Origin: Rhizopus sp. PT2906
Taxonomy: Eukaryota; Mucoromycota; Mucoromycetes; Mucorales; Rhizopodaceae
NCBI GenBank assembly: GCA_025529335.1
Contig: JAMYHX010000741.1
Coordinates: forward strand, 1 to 14,438
Reading direction: 5' to 3'
Length of the DNA stretch: 14,438 nt
Shown here: in pieces, positions 1-8,169 of the stretch
Layout: each line of letters opens with the position of its first letter
Position numbering within the stretch: the stretch's first letter is position 1
Made by a program: the position numbers and the translations under genes
Notes under the pieces: generated by a model
What the model was told of the DNA's origin: nothing
Databases searched by the model: none
The model's input: the letters and a program-made list of their open reading frames with translations, nothing else

Positions 1-117
1 TTATCACTCTTATCTACCGATACGCTTAACTTGAAGCCTTGTATCAGTTGGATTCACTTTTATTTTTACTTTTACTTATATATAACGCAAGTTATTTCTT
101 TTGATCTATCAAGATCT

Positions 118-147
118 GGTGGCCACGCGACAGAAACTCTTATATAA
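118..147 (+). promoter_or_regulatory. Palindromic box plus TATA, copy 1
   Basis: GGTGGCCAC is followed by TATATAA at 141-147. The first downstream ATG (303) opens only a 6-codon frame. A perfect inverted repeat with 11-bp arms (ATTTCCGAAAA, one-base centre, 218-240) lies in the presumed leader, and a GAAAATTC element follows at 243-250. Confidence 0.4.
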
Positions 148-471
148 CTCAAAATACACTCAAGCCTTTAACGAACAAAACCCCTTTTTACAATAAGTCG
201 CCTTCCAACTCGTGTCGATTTCCGAAAACTTTTCGGAAATCTGAAAATTCTCGGATCAAGACCTTTTTCGATAAAGTGGATGGAGTTTACCCAAGAAGCA
301 TTATGAAAAGTATAAAAGGATAAAATACTCTGTTGAAAATAAAAAACATTGAATTATTGCCAAGATAATCAATCAACCAACTTCTCTTTTTTTAAACAGG
401 ATCACACTTTTGGCTTAAAGTTTCCTGATCTTTACTTTACACTTTTCAGTTTGATCAACTTTAAAAGATTT

Positions 472-503
472 GGTGGCCACTTCAAGCACCTAAACTTATA
501 AAT
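472..503 (+). promoter_or_regulatory. Palindromic box plus TATA, copy 2
   Basis: GGTGGCCAC is followed by TTATAAAT at 497. The ATG at 584 lies 87 bp after the TATA, a plausible 5' leader, and opens a 60-codon frame. Confidence 0.4.
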
Positions 504-583
504 CACAAGAAAACTTTCTATATTAACAACAACCTCTACAACTCCAAAGAAAAATAACAATATCTTTTAACATTGGTAACATT

Positions 584-766
584 ATGCATGCATATGCAAG
601 TTTCAATGGTTTATTATATATCACATATTTAGTCTTTTCAAATAGTATAAATATCCCCAAAATTATTGAAATAAACGATATCGAATTCAGGTCACAAAAA
701 CTTCTCTTATTTTATATCTTAAGCAACAATTGCTTAATAACCTTTATATTTTACTTTTTACTTTAA
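584..766 (+). CDS. Small hypothetical ORF in repeat copy 2 (60 aa)
   Basis: I do not recognise this family. The ORF follows the copy-2 box and TATA at a leader-like distance. It is hydrophobic at both ends. Residues 31-40 (NDIEFRSQKL) resemble residues 19-28 of the small ORF in copy 3 (NDVNFKSQKM), and several of the shared residues use different codons. That pattern is the only argument for translation. A spliced longer gene, or no protein at all, remains possible. Confidence 0.25.
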   Translation: MHAYASFNGLLYITYLVFSNSINIPKIIEINDIEFRSQKLLLFYILSNNCLITFIFYFLL

Positions 767-816
767 CTCACAAGGCTTAGCATTATATTGCTTTATATTG
801 ATCTTATATAAAATCA

Positions 817-850
817 GGTGGTCACTACAATACCATATTCTACTTATAAA
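817..850 (+). promoter_or_regulatory. Palindromic box plus TATA, copy 3
   Basis: GGTGGTCAC is followed by TTATAAA at 845. The ATG at 910 lies 65 bp downstream and opens a 28-codon frame. Confidence 0.4.
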
Positions 851-909
851 GCTTACATTAACTTTACTACTAACCCATTTTAACTCTTACTAACACCAGT
901 AACAACGCT

Positions 910-996
910 ATGGGCAATATTGTAGGCCAATACAGCTATTTTTTCTGTGATAATAAGCAACATAATGATGTTAATTTCAAAAGCCAAAAGATGTAA
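910..996 (+). CDS. Small hypothetical ORF in repeat copy 3 (28 aa)
   Basis: This short ORF lies 65 bp after the copy-3 TATA. It ends in NDVNFKSQKM followed by TAA, matching the NDIEFRSQKL stretch of the copy-2 ORF at 6 of 10 positions, with conservative changes at most of the others. The codons differ (for example AGC versus TCA for Ser). No known domain is visible. It could be a remnant or a terminal exon rather than a complete gene. Confidence 0.22.
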   Translation: MGNIVGQYSYFFCDNKQHNDVNFKSQKM

Positions 997-999
997 CAA

Positions 1000-1457
1000 C
1001 CCTTGAACAAAAAGATTATGATTCGTGTTAACCAATGTTCTAAAGAATGATTATGAAAGCTAGTTTTTAATTAAAATACATGCGTTCATCATAAACTTTT
1101 TGTTTTTATTCATTTTAAAAAGATAGCATAGGCATGGATACATGTTTACGACAAAAGGATGATACTAATTTCTGATAAGAAACAATGATAAAATGCAGTG
1201 TGTTTGAAACTATGTCAATGTTTTAAATGTTGCATACTCTCATTTCATCGTCAGTTGAATAACCTTTTTGTATGCTCATTATACACATATTTTAATTATG
1301 ATCATAATAAATACTCTCTCTTATGAAATCATGATTATATCCTAACTAGTGACCAGTTATTGAATGCATAAAAATTAATCCTTTCATGCAAAAAAAAAAA
1401 GGAAATTGTTCCCACTCTTTTTTTTTTTTTTTGTTTTTTTTTATATTGAATCCAGTA
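1000..1457. other. Intergenic, AT-rich; upstream region of importin-like gene
   Basis: No gene is seen here. Several long T runs (about 1421-1443) sit directly in front of the start codon at 1458, a polypyrimidine promoter/leader feature also seen before other genes in this window. Confidence 0.5.
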
Positions 1458-3425
1458 ATGAACAGACAAAGAAGAAATTCAGAAGCAGAGCACCGAGCTT
1501 TGTATAAGCGTACAAGTATATCAAGGAAACCTGAGGAACTGATGAAAAGAAGAATGGCGATTGACGAAGCTTTAAGAAAAAAACACAGAGAACAACTGAT
1601 TACAGCAAAACGTTTTCGCAACCTAACCAGACGCGAAGAATATGAAAGCGCCGGTGAAGAAGAACCAGAGTTGGAGAAAACAAGTGAGCATGACGGTAGA
1701 AAGTACCTCTTGCTCATACCCGTTCTTTAACCCTTTTGAATCCATGTAGACGAAATAAGTCCCTATTATCGATTGACACCAGGACAAGTACAAGCACTTG
1801 CTAATGATTTAAGAAGCAGTGATGCATCTACTAGGATAGAAGCAGCTCAGTATATTGGAAAATTCGTATTGGAGCCTGCAGAGGCTTTGATCAAATATAT
1901 AACTGAAGAGGATTGTATCTTGGCATTGACTGTAAGTAACTCTTCCCAAATGTTGTCTTGTCTAAAACGAAGAGTAGCAAATGATATCAGGTCCAAACCT
2001 TGAAGAACAGATAGAAGCAGCTCAAACCATCTCAAGTAAAACCCCAAAAACAAAGCATGATAGACAACTGATGTTATTTTTCCCTAGATATTGCTGCTGG
2101 GCCCTACGAACTGTGGAAAAAGTCAACATTGGCAGTGCCTTACCTTATCTCTCTCTTAGATTCTGATAACATGGTAAAAATGCATCCAAATGAATGAGCA
2201 TGAGGGCCCTAATCAAATTATAACAGAATCTTCGTGAAATTGCCGCAGGTGCATTGGGTAATATGGCAGCAGAGGATCTAGGCGACATGAATGATGAGGA
2301 TGACAAAATAAGAGCCATGATTCGTAACAATGGCGCCATTAAGCCTTTGACCCGTATGCTCGATACGAATGATGTTCGTCTGATTCAGTCTGCCTGTTTT
2401 GCCTTGGCTAATCTTGCTCGTGGAGAGGAAAAAGAGCTCGAAGAGTTCTTGAACGTGGGACTGATCGATAAGTTAGCGAATCACTTGAGCGATGATAATG
2501 ATACAATCACAGAGATATGCTGGACTATAAGTTATCTAACTGCTGGTAGTGAAAAGTGTCGTCAACAAGTCATGAACAAGGGACTTGCTGCACCATTGGT
2601 TAGTGTGCTTGTCTCATTGTCTGAGCAAGGCTCGCTTGTGCTTCCTGTACTGCGCACATTGGGTAACCTGTGTGGGTCAGACGATAATCTGAAAGTCTTG
2701 GCTGATCAGCCTGGATTGCTATCAACCGTAATCAAGCTTGTGAATTCTGAAGAAAGGTACTTTAGTTAACACTGTATCAAATGATGACTCATGTTTTTAT
2801 ATAGAATTATAAAGAAAGAGGCTCTTTGGGTACTGTCCAATATCACATCTACGTAAGGGATCTTAAAAATGTGTATTTTTGATTTGCTAAAGTGGACATT
2901 TTTATATATGTTTAGAGATAATCGATACATAATTGAGCAAGTAGAGGAATTACATGCGATTGACAGTCTATCGGAGCTCCTGACACGTGGTGCTTTTGAT
3001 ATTCGCAAAGGAGTAATACACATACATATATACACACTATAGGCATACTAAATACATCTGATAGGCTGCTTACTGTATCATGAACATAGCTAATCACGGA
3101 CCAGAGCATTTGGATCAACTTTGCCATAAACGATTACTACCTTCTTTTCTCGACCTCTTAAGATCTCAAGAAGCAGAAATGATTAGACTCGCCTTGGGCT
3201 ATATCGAATTACTATTAACACAGTCTGCAAAAGTAAACATACAGACACATGCACACACATATATTATAACAATGGTTCATATAGGGTAAGGAAGCAATAG
3301 ATGCTGTTCCTGAATGTATGGAGGCACTAGCAGCTGTTACGCCTGCACCCGATCAAGAACTATTTGTGTTTGCAAATAGACTCGTTGATCAGTATTTTGG
3401 TGAATCGCCTGATATGCAAGATTAA
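1458..3425 (+). CDS. Importin-alpha-like ARM-repeat protein (plant IMPA-9 / TMCO6-like)
   Basis: Predicted nuclear-import-type adaptor. Nine exons are inferred: 1458-1695, 1750-1931, 1978-2035, 2088-2173, 2227-2756, 2805-2852, 2916-3012, 3065-3232 and 3285-3425. They encode 515 aa, close to normal importin-alpha size. Residues about 15-60 form a basic helix (EELMKRRMAIDEALRKKHRE, then KRFRNLTRREE) resembling an importin-beta-binding segment. ARM repeats follow: ACFALANLARG, EICWTISYLTAG, VLRTLGNLCG, EALWVLSNIT, AYCIMNIANHG. Only some repeats keep the Trp/Asn pair used for NLS binding in classical importin-alpha. The C-terminal FANRLVDQYFGE resembles, as I recall them, the ends of the divergent IMPA-9/TMCO6 branch. 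Exon 1 could instead end at 1683 (donor GTGAGC, same phase, four residues shorter), and exon 9 could start at 3291. The start at 1458 was preferred to 1386, which would add a poly-Phe stretch translated from the T run. It is convergent with the next gene, with 6 nt between stops. Confidence 0.85.
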
Positions 3426-3440
3426 ACACATTTATTGTTC
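3426..3440. terminator. Shared 3' end of convergent genes, TTTATTGTTC element
   Basis: Only 6 nt separate the plus-strand TAA (3423-3425) and the minus-strand TAA (3434-3432). On the minus strand the stop lies inside AATAAA (3436-3431). The 10-mer TTTATTGTTC (3431-3440) recurs at exactly the same offset in the 6319/6326 junction. The poly(A) role is inferred from the AATAAA match. Confidence 0.45.
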
Positions 3441-4966
3441 CTTTTTCAAATTGCATGCACACTTGCGTACCCATCGTCGTCTTCTTGTTACGCTTTGTTC
3501 GGACTGTTTATTATTATTGCTGTTGGGGGTTCTTGGATTTTTCCAGTTATTGTCTGTATAAACCCATCCTCCATTATCAGGTGTAACGAGAACTTCTAAG
3601 CAAAAACAAAAAAAAAAGACTTGTTAAAACTGTAAAAAGATGATCAAGAAAAGTACATACCAAGGCCAAGTTGTTCATCTATCCAAGGTCCTGTTTCATC
3701 TAATTTCCAATTATCTTCTATCCAATGATATCCTTTAGGAGCAGGTAATTCTTCCTTTGGACCATATTCAATGGTGCCTGAATAATCCGACCATAAACCA
3801 CGTTCATCTGGCAATGTCTATTTATATCAAAACAATAAGGACAAAAGGGAGCCCTCGAGAGTTATATACTTACATAAGGGATAAAGCCACTATCAGGCCA
3901 CCAGCGCTGATTTTCATAAAGTGACATTTCTTGTACATTGGTTTGATCATCCAACCGTTTCTCCAACTGTAGATACCATTCGAGTGCATGATTAAGGTGT
4001 GATTGGCTCAATTCAACCAACTGAGGCATGAGTTCCTTTATGAGATATTTCGCAAACCGAGTATTCAAGGTAAAGACAGAGACACCAGCGATTAAACAGA
4101 GTATGTTTAAGGGAACAAGCCAGATAGTAAAGATGAGGATAGTAAATGAAACCAAGGTGGCTTGAAAGATACGCATCGTTTTTCCTTCTGAAGACCAATC
4201 GACGTAATGCGCATTAGATGTAATTAGATCATAGATATCGCTCATCTCTCCCATCATGTTTTGTAAGTTTTGCATATTACGCAAGTATTCAGGAGAAGAC
4301 TCATCAAATGCTGGAAAGAAATGTCCAAACCGTTTTGCATTCTGTTGTTGATGTTGTTGATATCGTTTGTTATAACCAGTGACGAGTATATTTAAAAAGA
4401 TGACATGCGGTATGAGTAATAGCAATCTTGGATAAAGACCTATATGTCCCTGAGTGAGAGCTATGCTTTTTTGTATATGATCGGACGTTACATAATAAAC
4501 AATAGATAAATAATGCAGCCAAAGTATCCATGGGTTTATCCCAGCTTAACAATAATATAACATTATCTCTAAAAGTGAACATGGGCCCACATCTTGATAC
4601 GAATCGAGAAAAGTTCTTTGCTGTATTCTGTGGATTCAATGGAGGTAAGTTGGCCAAGTATTCGTTTGTAGGTTGAGTTGTATCTGATGCATTAATGGCA
4701 GCAGACACAATGATATTTTCGATATTTTTTGTTTTTAAAAGTGAATCCTTCTCTTGTAACGATTTAAGTGATTTTGTAGCTGGCGATTCTACCTTGTTGG
4801 GTGCTTTATGACAAGGTATCACTTTCTTTTGGCATTGAAAATGGCAAATAGTACCACAGTCTATACATTGAGAACCTTGTTTAATAAATCCCCATAGTAA
4901 TCCATGACATTGGTCGCAGTAAGTTGGTTTAGAAAATGTGGTTTCTTTAAAGGAATGAGTCGACAT
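3432..4966 (-). CDS. C1 zinc finger fused to Pex24/Pex30-type membrane domain with DysF motifs
   Basis: Predicted ER/peroxisome membrane-shaping protein that senses diacylglycerol. Four exons on the minus strand (4966-4492, 4439-3874, 3817-3661, 3595-3432) give 453 aa. Residues 4-52 form a C1 finger, H-X12-C-X2-C-X13-C-X2-C-X4-H-X2-C-X6-C, with Pro14, Gly26 and Gln30 and the sequence LLWGFIKQG typical of diacylglycerol-responsive C1 domains; the last spacing is 6 rather than the usual 7. Residues about 130-290 hold two hydrophobic hairpin regions (around LLSWDKPMDTLAALFIY and LLLLIPHVIFLNILV, then VSFTILIFTIWLVPL), as in Pex24/Pex30 proteins. Residues about 335-453 carry DysF-like motifs (YENQRWWPDSGFIP, RGLWSDYSG, KGYHWIEDNWK, GGWVYTDNNWKNP, TRRRRWVR). 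Yeast Pex30 family members organise ER sites for peroxisome and lipid-droplet formation; the C1 addition is unusual to me. The gene is divergent from HEN1 across 110 bp. Confidence 0.88.
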
Positions 4967-5076
4967 TGAAACAAGAAAAGAAAAAAGGAATAAACAGGGA
5001 AATTATGATTTAAAGGCTTTATCACGTGAATAATAACGTCCATTGTTCTTCTTTGTCTTTTTTAATTCCCTAAAAA
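4967..5076. promoter_or_regulatory. Bidirectional promoter between C1-Pex30 and HEN1
   Basis: Only 110 bp separate the two start codons, so both promoters must share this space. It contains TCACGTGA (5022-5029), an E-box palindrome recognised by bHLH/bZIP-type factors in fungi, and a CT-rich tract next to the HEN1 start. No clear TATA is visible. Confidence 0.55.
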
Positions 5077-6319
5077 ATGGAATCTTGGTTTTGTCCTCCA
5101 CTTTGGAGACAACGACGCTCGTTTATAGTTGACATTCTTGATCGTTTCCAAATCAAATCAGTAAGTGATCTTTCTTCTTTTCGTTGTGTATGCGATTTAG
5201 CTTATTTAGGTTATAGATTATGGTTGTGGAGAAGGCAATATCTTGTCCTTCTTAATAACACCTTCAGACAACAATCAGATTACAAAAATAGCTGGTGTAG
5301 ATATCTCTAAAGAAGAACTTGAAAAGGCGACTGAGGCTTGTCTTCCTTGGCCCTCTGACTATAGCCAAAAGAGATTACATCCTTTGATGATTGACATTTA
5401 TCAAGGCTCAATCGGAGAACCAGACAAGCGATTAAAGGGTTATGAAGCCATCATTTGTAGTGAAGTCATTGAACACGTTTACCAAGACGTATTGGATTCA
5501 TTCTTTCAAGTTGCTCTGGGATTCTACAGACCCAAGATTCTTATAGTCACCACACCAAATTATGAATACAATGTTCATTTTCCCAATCTTCATTATGGAA
5601 CAGATAAAGCATCACTTAGACATTTGGATCATAAGTTTGAGTGGACTAGAGAACAGTTTAAAGCATGGTAAGTTTAGACACATACAATGATTAATAATCC
5701 GCATTAAGATGCTTACAGGTGCACGGAAGGGGCTGAAAGGTATGGATATGACATAGAGTTTCACGGTATTGGATTGCTAAAAGGAAAAGAAAAAGAGCTA
5801 AAAAATGGATATTGCACACAAGCTTGTGTTTTTATAAAAAGGACAAGAGAAGAAGAAAAAGAAGAAGAAGAAGGTGTTATAGAGGAGAGATATAAACTGA
5901 TAAAGCATATTGAATTTCCATATTTTGATGAAATACCAACATCCAGTCAGATACTGAAAGAGATCAGCGATTATATTGAAGCATTGTGTAAAGCAGATCA
6001 TTATTATTACTATAAGCGTCCCAAGCGCAATAGGCCACGCTGCTCGATTGAAATAGACAAGACAGTAGATTGGAACACATTTGATATCAAGACAGTCGTT
6101 AGACATGATGAAGAAAAAAGAGAACAGTATCATGAACCAGGACTGTATACGCATTGCCCAGTAGAATTGCCTCTTGAACAATTATGGAGTATAGCAAGAG
6201 TCCGATACCTCTGTCAAGGCATAGTGGACAATTTAAAGAGTAGGCTGAGTGAACTTAAAGATATACGAGAAGAAAATAATACCATCATCATCAATAAGTC
6301 ATTTAAAATAGATGACTGA
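5077..6319 (+). CDS. hen1: HEN1 small-RNA 3'-terminal 2'-O-methyltransferase
   Basis: Predicted to methylate the 2'-OH of the 3'-terminal nucleotide of small RNAs, using S-adenosylmethionine and a divalent metal, which protects them from uridylation and decay. Three exons (5077-5160, 5210-5667, 5719-6319) give 380 aa, about the size of animal HENMT1. The AdoMet motif VIDYGCGEGN starts at residue 29, and the acidic post-motif residue is in AGVDIS (Asp59). The HEN1-specific metal site is intact: SEVIEH (Glu113, Glu116, His117) and RHLDHKFEW (His169). VTTPNYEYN is also characteristic. A Glu/Lys-rich insertion (EEEKEEEEG) follows in exon 3. There is no plant-type dsRNA-binding, La or FKBP-like N-terminus, so this is the compact animal/protist architecture. 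The natural substrate in fungi is not evident from sequence. An AATAAA at 6336-6341 is the likely poly(A) signal and lies inside the coding region of the opposite gene. Confidence 0.92.
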
Positions 6320-6341
6320 TAGGCTTTATTGTTCAAATAAA
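6320..6341. terminator. Shared 3' end of HEN1 and acyltransferase, with TTTATTGTTC
   Basis: Six nt separate TGA (6317-6319, plus) from TAA (6328-6326, minus). On the minus strand AATAAA (6330-6325) contains the stop codon. On the plus strand AATAAA (6336-6341) lies 16 nt past the HEN1 stop. TTTATTGTTC occupies 6325-6334, the same offset as at 3431-3440. Confidence 0.5.
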
Positions 6342-7845
6342 GGCTTTCCATATTCTAGTAAATAGCTGGCTTCATTTTCATGCTCTGATAGCTTTAATAA
6401 TAACTGCTTCATGTGATCTCTACACCAATGCTGTAATCTTGAACAATCTTCTAATAATGATTCGTCTTTGGGATATACAACTGAAATAAATATGCGCCAT
6501 GATGCAATGGCTTGCTTCAGCATGTCGTAATTTTTATCAATGAGGGCCATATGATACCAAGCAAATAAGGGTAACAAGAGTAGAATGTATAATAGACATG
6601 TCATCTTTCCATATCCACTTATTCTGTCAAATATATACACCAACACTGCATACACAGGGAATGCGAATATGGCTGAAAAGATCAATTTATCTTGGGATAC
6701 AGATTCTGTATAGGGTTCATACTGATCTACTATTTTTCCAAGCAGGTAAAAAGGAGAATTAATGATCATGCCAGGTAAAAATAAGGGTATTTGAATAAAT
6801 AATGTGATCCACTTTGTGAGCAGTCGAACACTGGCTATACTAATCGTGATCTCTCGTTTGGAATACATTCGAATATCCATTGCGTTGATTCCAATCTGCT
6901 CCATCTTTTTATTAAACAGCAGTAGCCGTTCTTTGAGTTCAATTCGCTCTTCTTTATAGAGACATCCATTTTGTTTTAGTCTGTCGGGATGAAGCAGGTT
7001 GATAAAACTATTATAATATATGAATACATGCCATAGGTATCCCTTCCATTTATATTATAATACCTCTGCGTCACTTGTACATAATCTTCCAATCTGACAC
7101 CCCGTGCATCTCCAAAGAGAATCAATTTCGCCTGTTTAGCCGCATGGGTTGTATCCCAATCTGGACTATTTATAGTACTTTGTTCAACACCTTTTGCAAT
7201 ACGATCTGTCAATGTCTTTACCGTTGTCTTGGGATCTTGATTAAATTGTTCAATATCGTCGATCGTTTGAACAATAGGCTCTCCATACTCGACTACGACC
7301 TCGCTTCTCCATTTATTTTTTGTACTATAAGTGATTCCTACGGGTATGATCGATATACTGTCTCTCTCTTTCTCTTGTTTCGATGCAAGTTGCTGAAGGT
7401 ATTCAAAACAAGCCCAGGAGATACCGTCCTTGAACGGCAGATGATTAGGTGCTGTATAGGAGGTGCCTTCGGGAAAGAGCGCTACAACAGCACCTTTATC
7501 GAGTGATTGGAGTGTGTGTTCAAACAGTTTGGCGTTGCTGTGAGTCTTGGTATCAACCGGTAATACGCCTGCTGCTTCGAGTATCTTGCCCACGATAGGT
7601 ATACGAAAGAATCGAGCAAGTGCCCAAAAGTGACAAGGCCTTGAGTGTGGAAAGGTAGCGATGAGAACGATAGGGTCCAGAACCATATTAGAATGGTTGG
7701 CTGCTACAAGTAGTGGTCCCTCAGCAGCAACAGGTGCCTTGCAGATAACTTTGATGTTTCGAAAATAAACCCATAAGGCGAGTCTCGACAGATATTGTAA
7801 AGTGATATATGTCTTTCCTTCTCCTTGTCTTTCCAAGGAGGACAT
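6326..7845 (-). CDS. Sct1/Gpt2-like glycerol-3-phosphate (or DHAP) acyltransferase
   Basis: Predicted ER membrane enzyme for the first acylation in phospholipid and triacylglycerol synthesis. Two exons on the minus strand (7845-7064 and 7007-6326, 56-nt intron) give 487 aa; yeast Sct1/Gpt2 are much longer (about 740 aa). PlsC motifs are present: ANHSNMVLDP (His51 to Asp57, five residues between, the spacing I recall for this subfamily), LPVDT, FPEGTS (Glu126, Gly127) and VVVEYGEPIV. A conserved linker (DYVQVTQ joined across the splice to SFINLLHPDRL) leads to three membrane segments at about 326-347, 369-387 and 396-415. The open frame upstream of 7845 has no earlier ATG. Reading through the intron would give a false C-terminus. 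Activity as a lysophosphatidate acyltransferase cannot be excluded from motifs alone. Confidence 0.87.
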
Positions 7846-8169
7846 TGTTTTGAACAAAAAAAAAAAAAAAAGGGAGAAGCTTTAGTGGAAAAGAGAGAGA
7901 GAGAGAGAAAAAATAAAAATAAAAATTTCATTTTTATTCCCTGACTTTGAAACGTCAAGTAAACAATAAGCCTTCCTACTTTTGGACCAAAAAGAAAGCA
8001 TATCTTGTTGTCATGTAATGAGATATACACACACACGCACATGGGATGATTATATAAGCATAATATATATATCTTGAAATCGCTCTTAAATGATTCTATA
8101 TTGGTCATCTTATTTTAATAAACTACAACTAACTAGAAGACTAATGAATAATGAATAACGTATTGTTCA
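7846..8169. other. Intergenic with simple repeats, upstream of acyltransferase
   Basis: A poly(A) run (about 7856-7872), a (GA)n tract (about 7892-7909) and a short (AC)n tract (about 8024-8040) are present. The first two read as polypyrimidine on the acyltransferase sense strand and lie next to its start, so they probably belong to its promoter. No gene is seen. Confidence 0.5.

Larger units (their letters stand above)
1..1000 (+). repeat. Degenerate ~350-bp tandem repeat with promoter-like core
   Basis: Three copies of a 9-bp box (GGTGGCCAC at 118-126 and 472-480, GGTGGTCAC at 817-825) are spaced 354 and 345 bp apart. Each box is followed 21-26 bp later by CTTATATAA or CTTATAAA and then by an A/C-rich leader. 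Each box is also preceded by similar T-rich sequence containing CTTTA(T)TTTTACTTTTACTT-like runs; one such run sits near the left edge, so another copy may lie outside the window. The core of the box, GTGGCCAC, is a perfect palindrome, and the third copy has one mismatch. The copies are otherwise strongly diverged. I infer an old tandem duplication of a promoter with a short transcribed unit; I cannot name the gene family. Confidence 0.5.

Noticed and set aside
1386..1457. Extended start of the importin-like protein at 1386
   Set aside because: The extra residues are a poly-Phe translation of a T run; ATG 1458 starts a basic helix expected for this family.
1458..3425. Classical importin-alpha (Srp1/KPNA)
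   Set aside because: Several repeats lack the Trp/Asn array, and the C-terminus fits the divergent IMPA-9/TMCO6-like branch better.
6976..7063. Acyltransferase ending at a stop near 6976
   Set aside because: This comes from reading through a 56-nt intron; splicing 7064 to 7007 continues into conserved sequence and the membrane segments.
7856..8108. Minus-strand ORFs over the poly(A)/(GA)n region
   Set aside because: They are translations of simple repeats with no domain or splice support.
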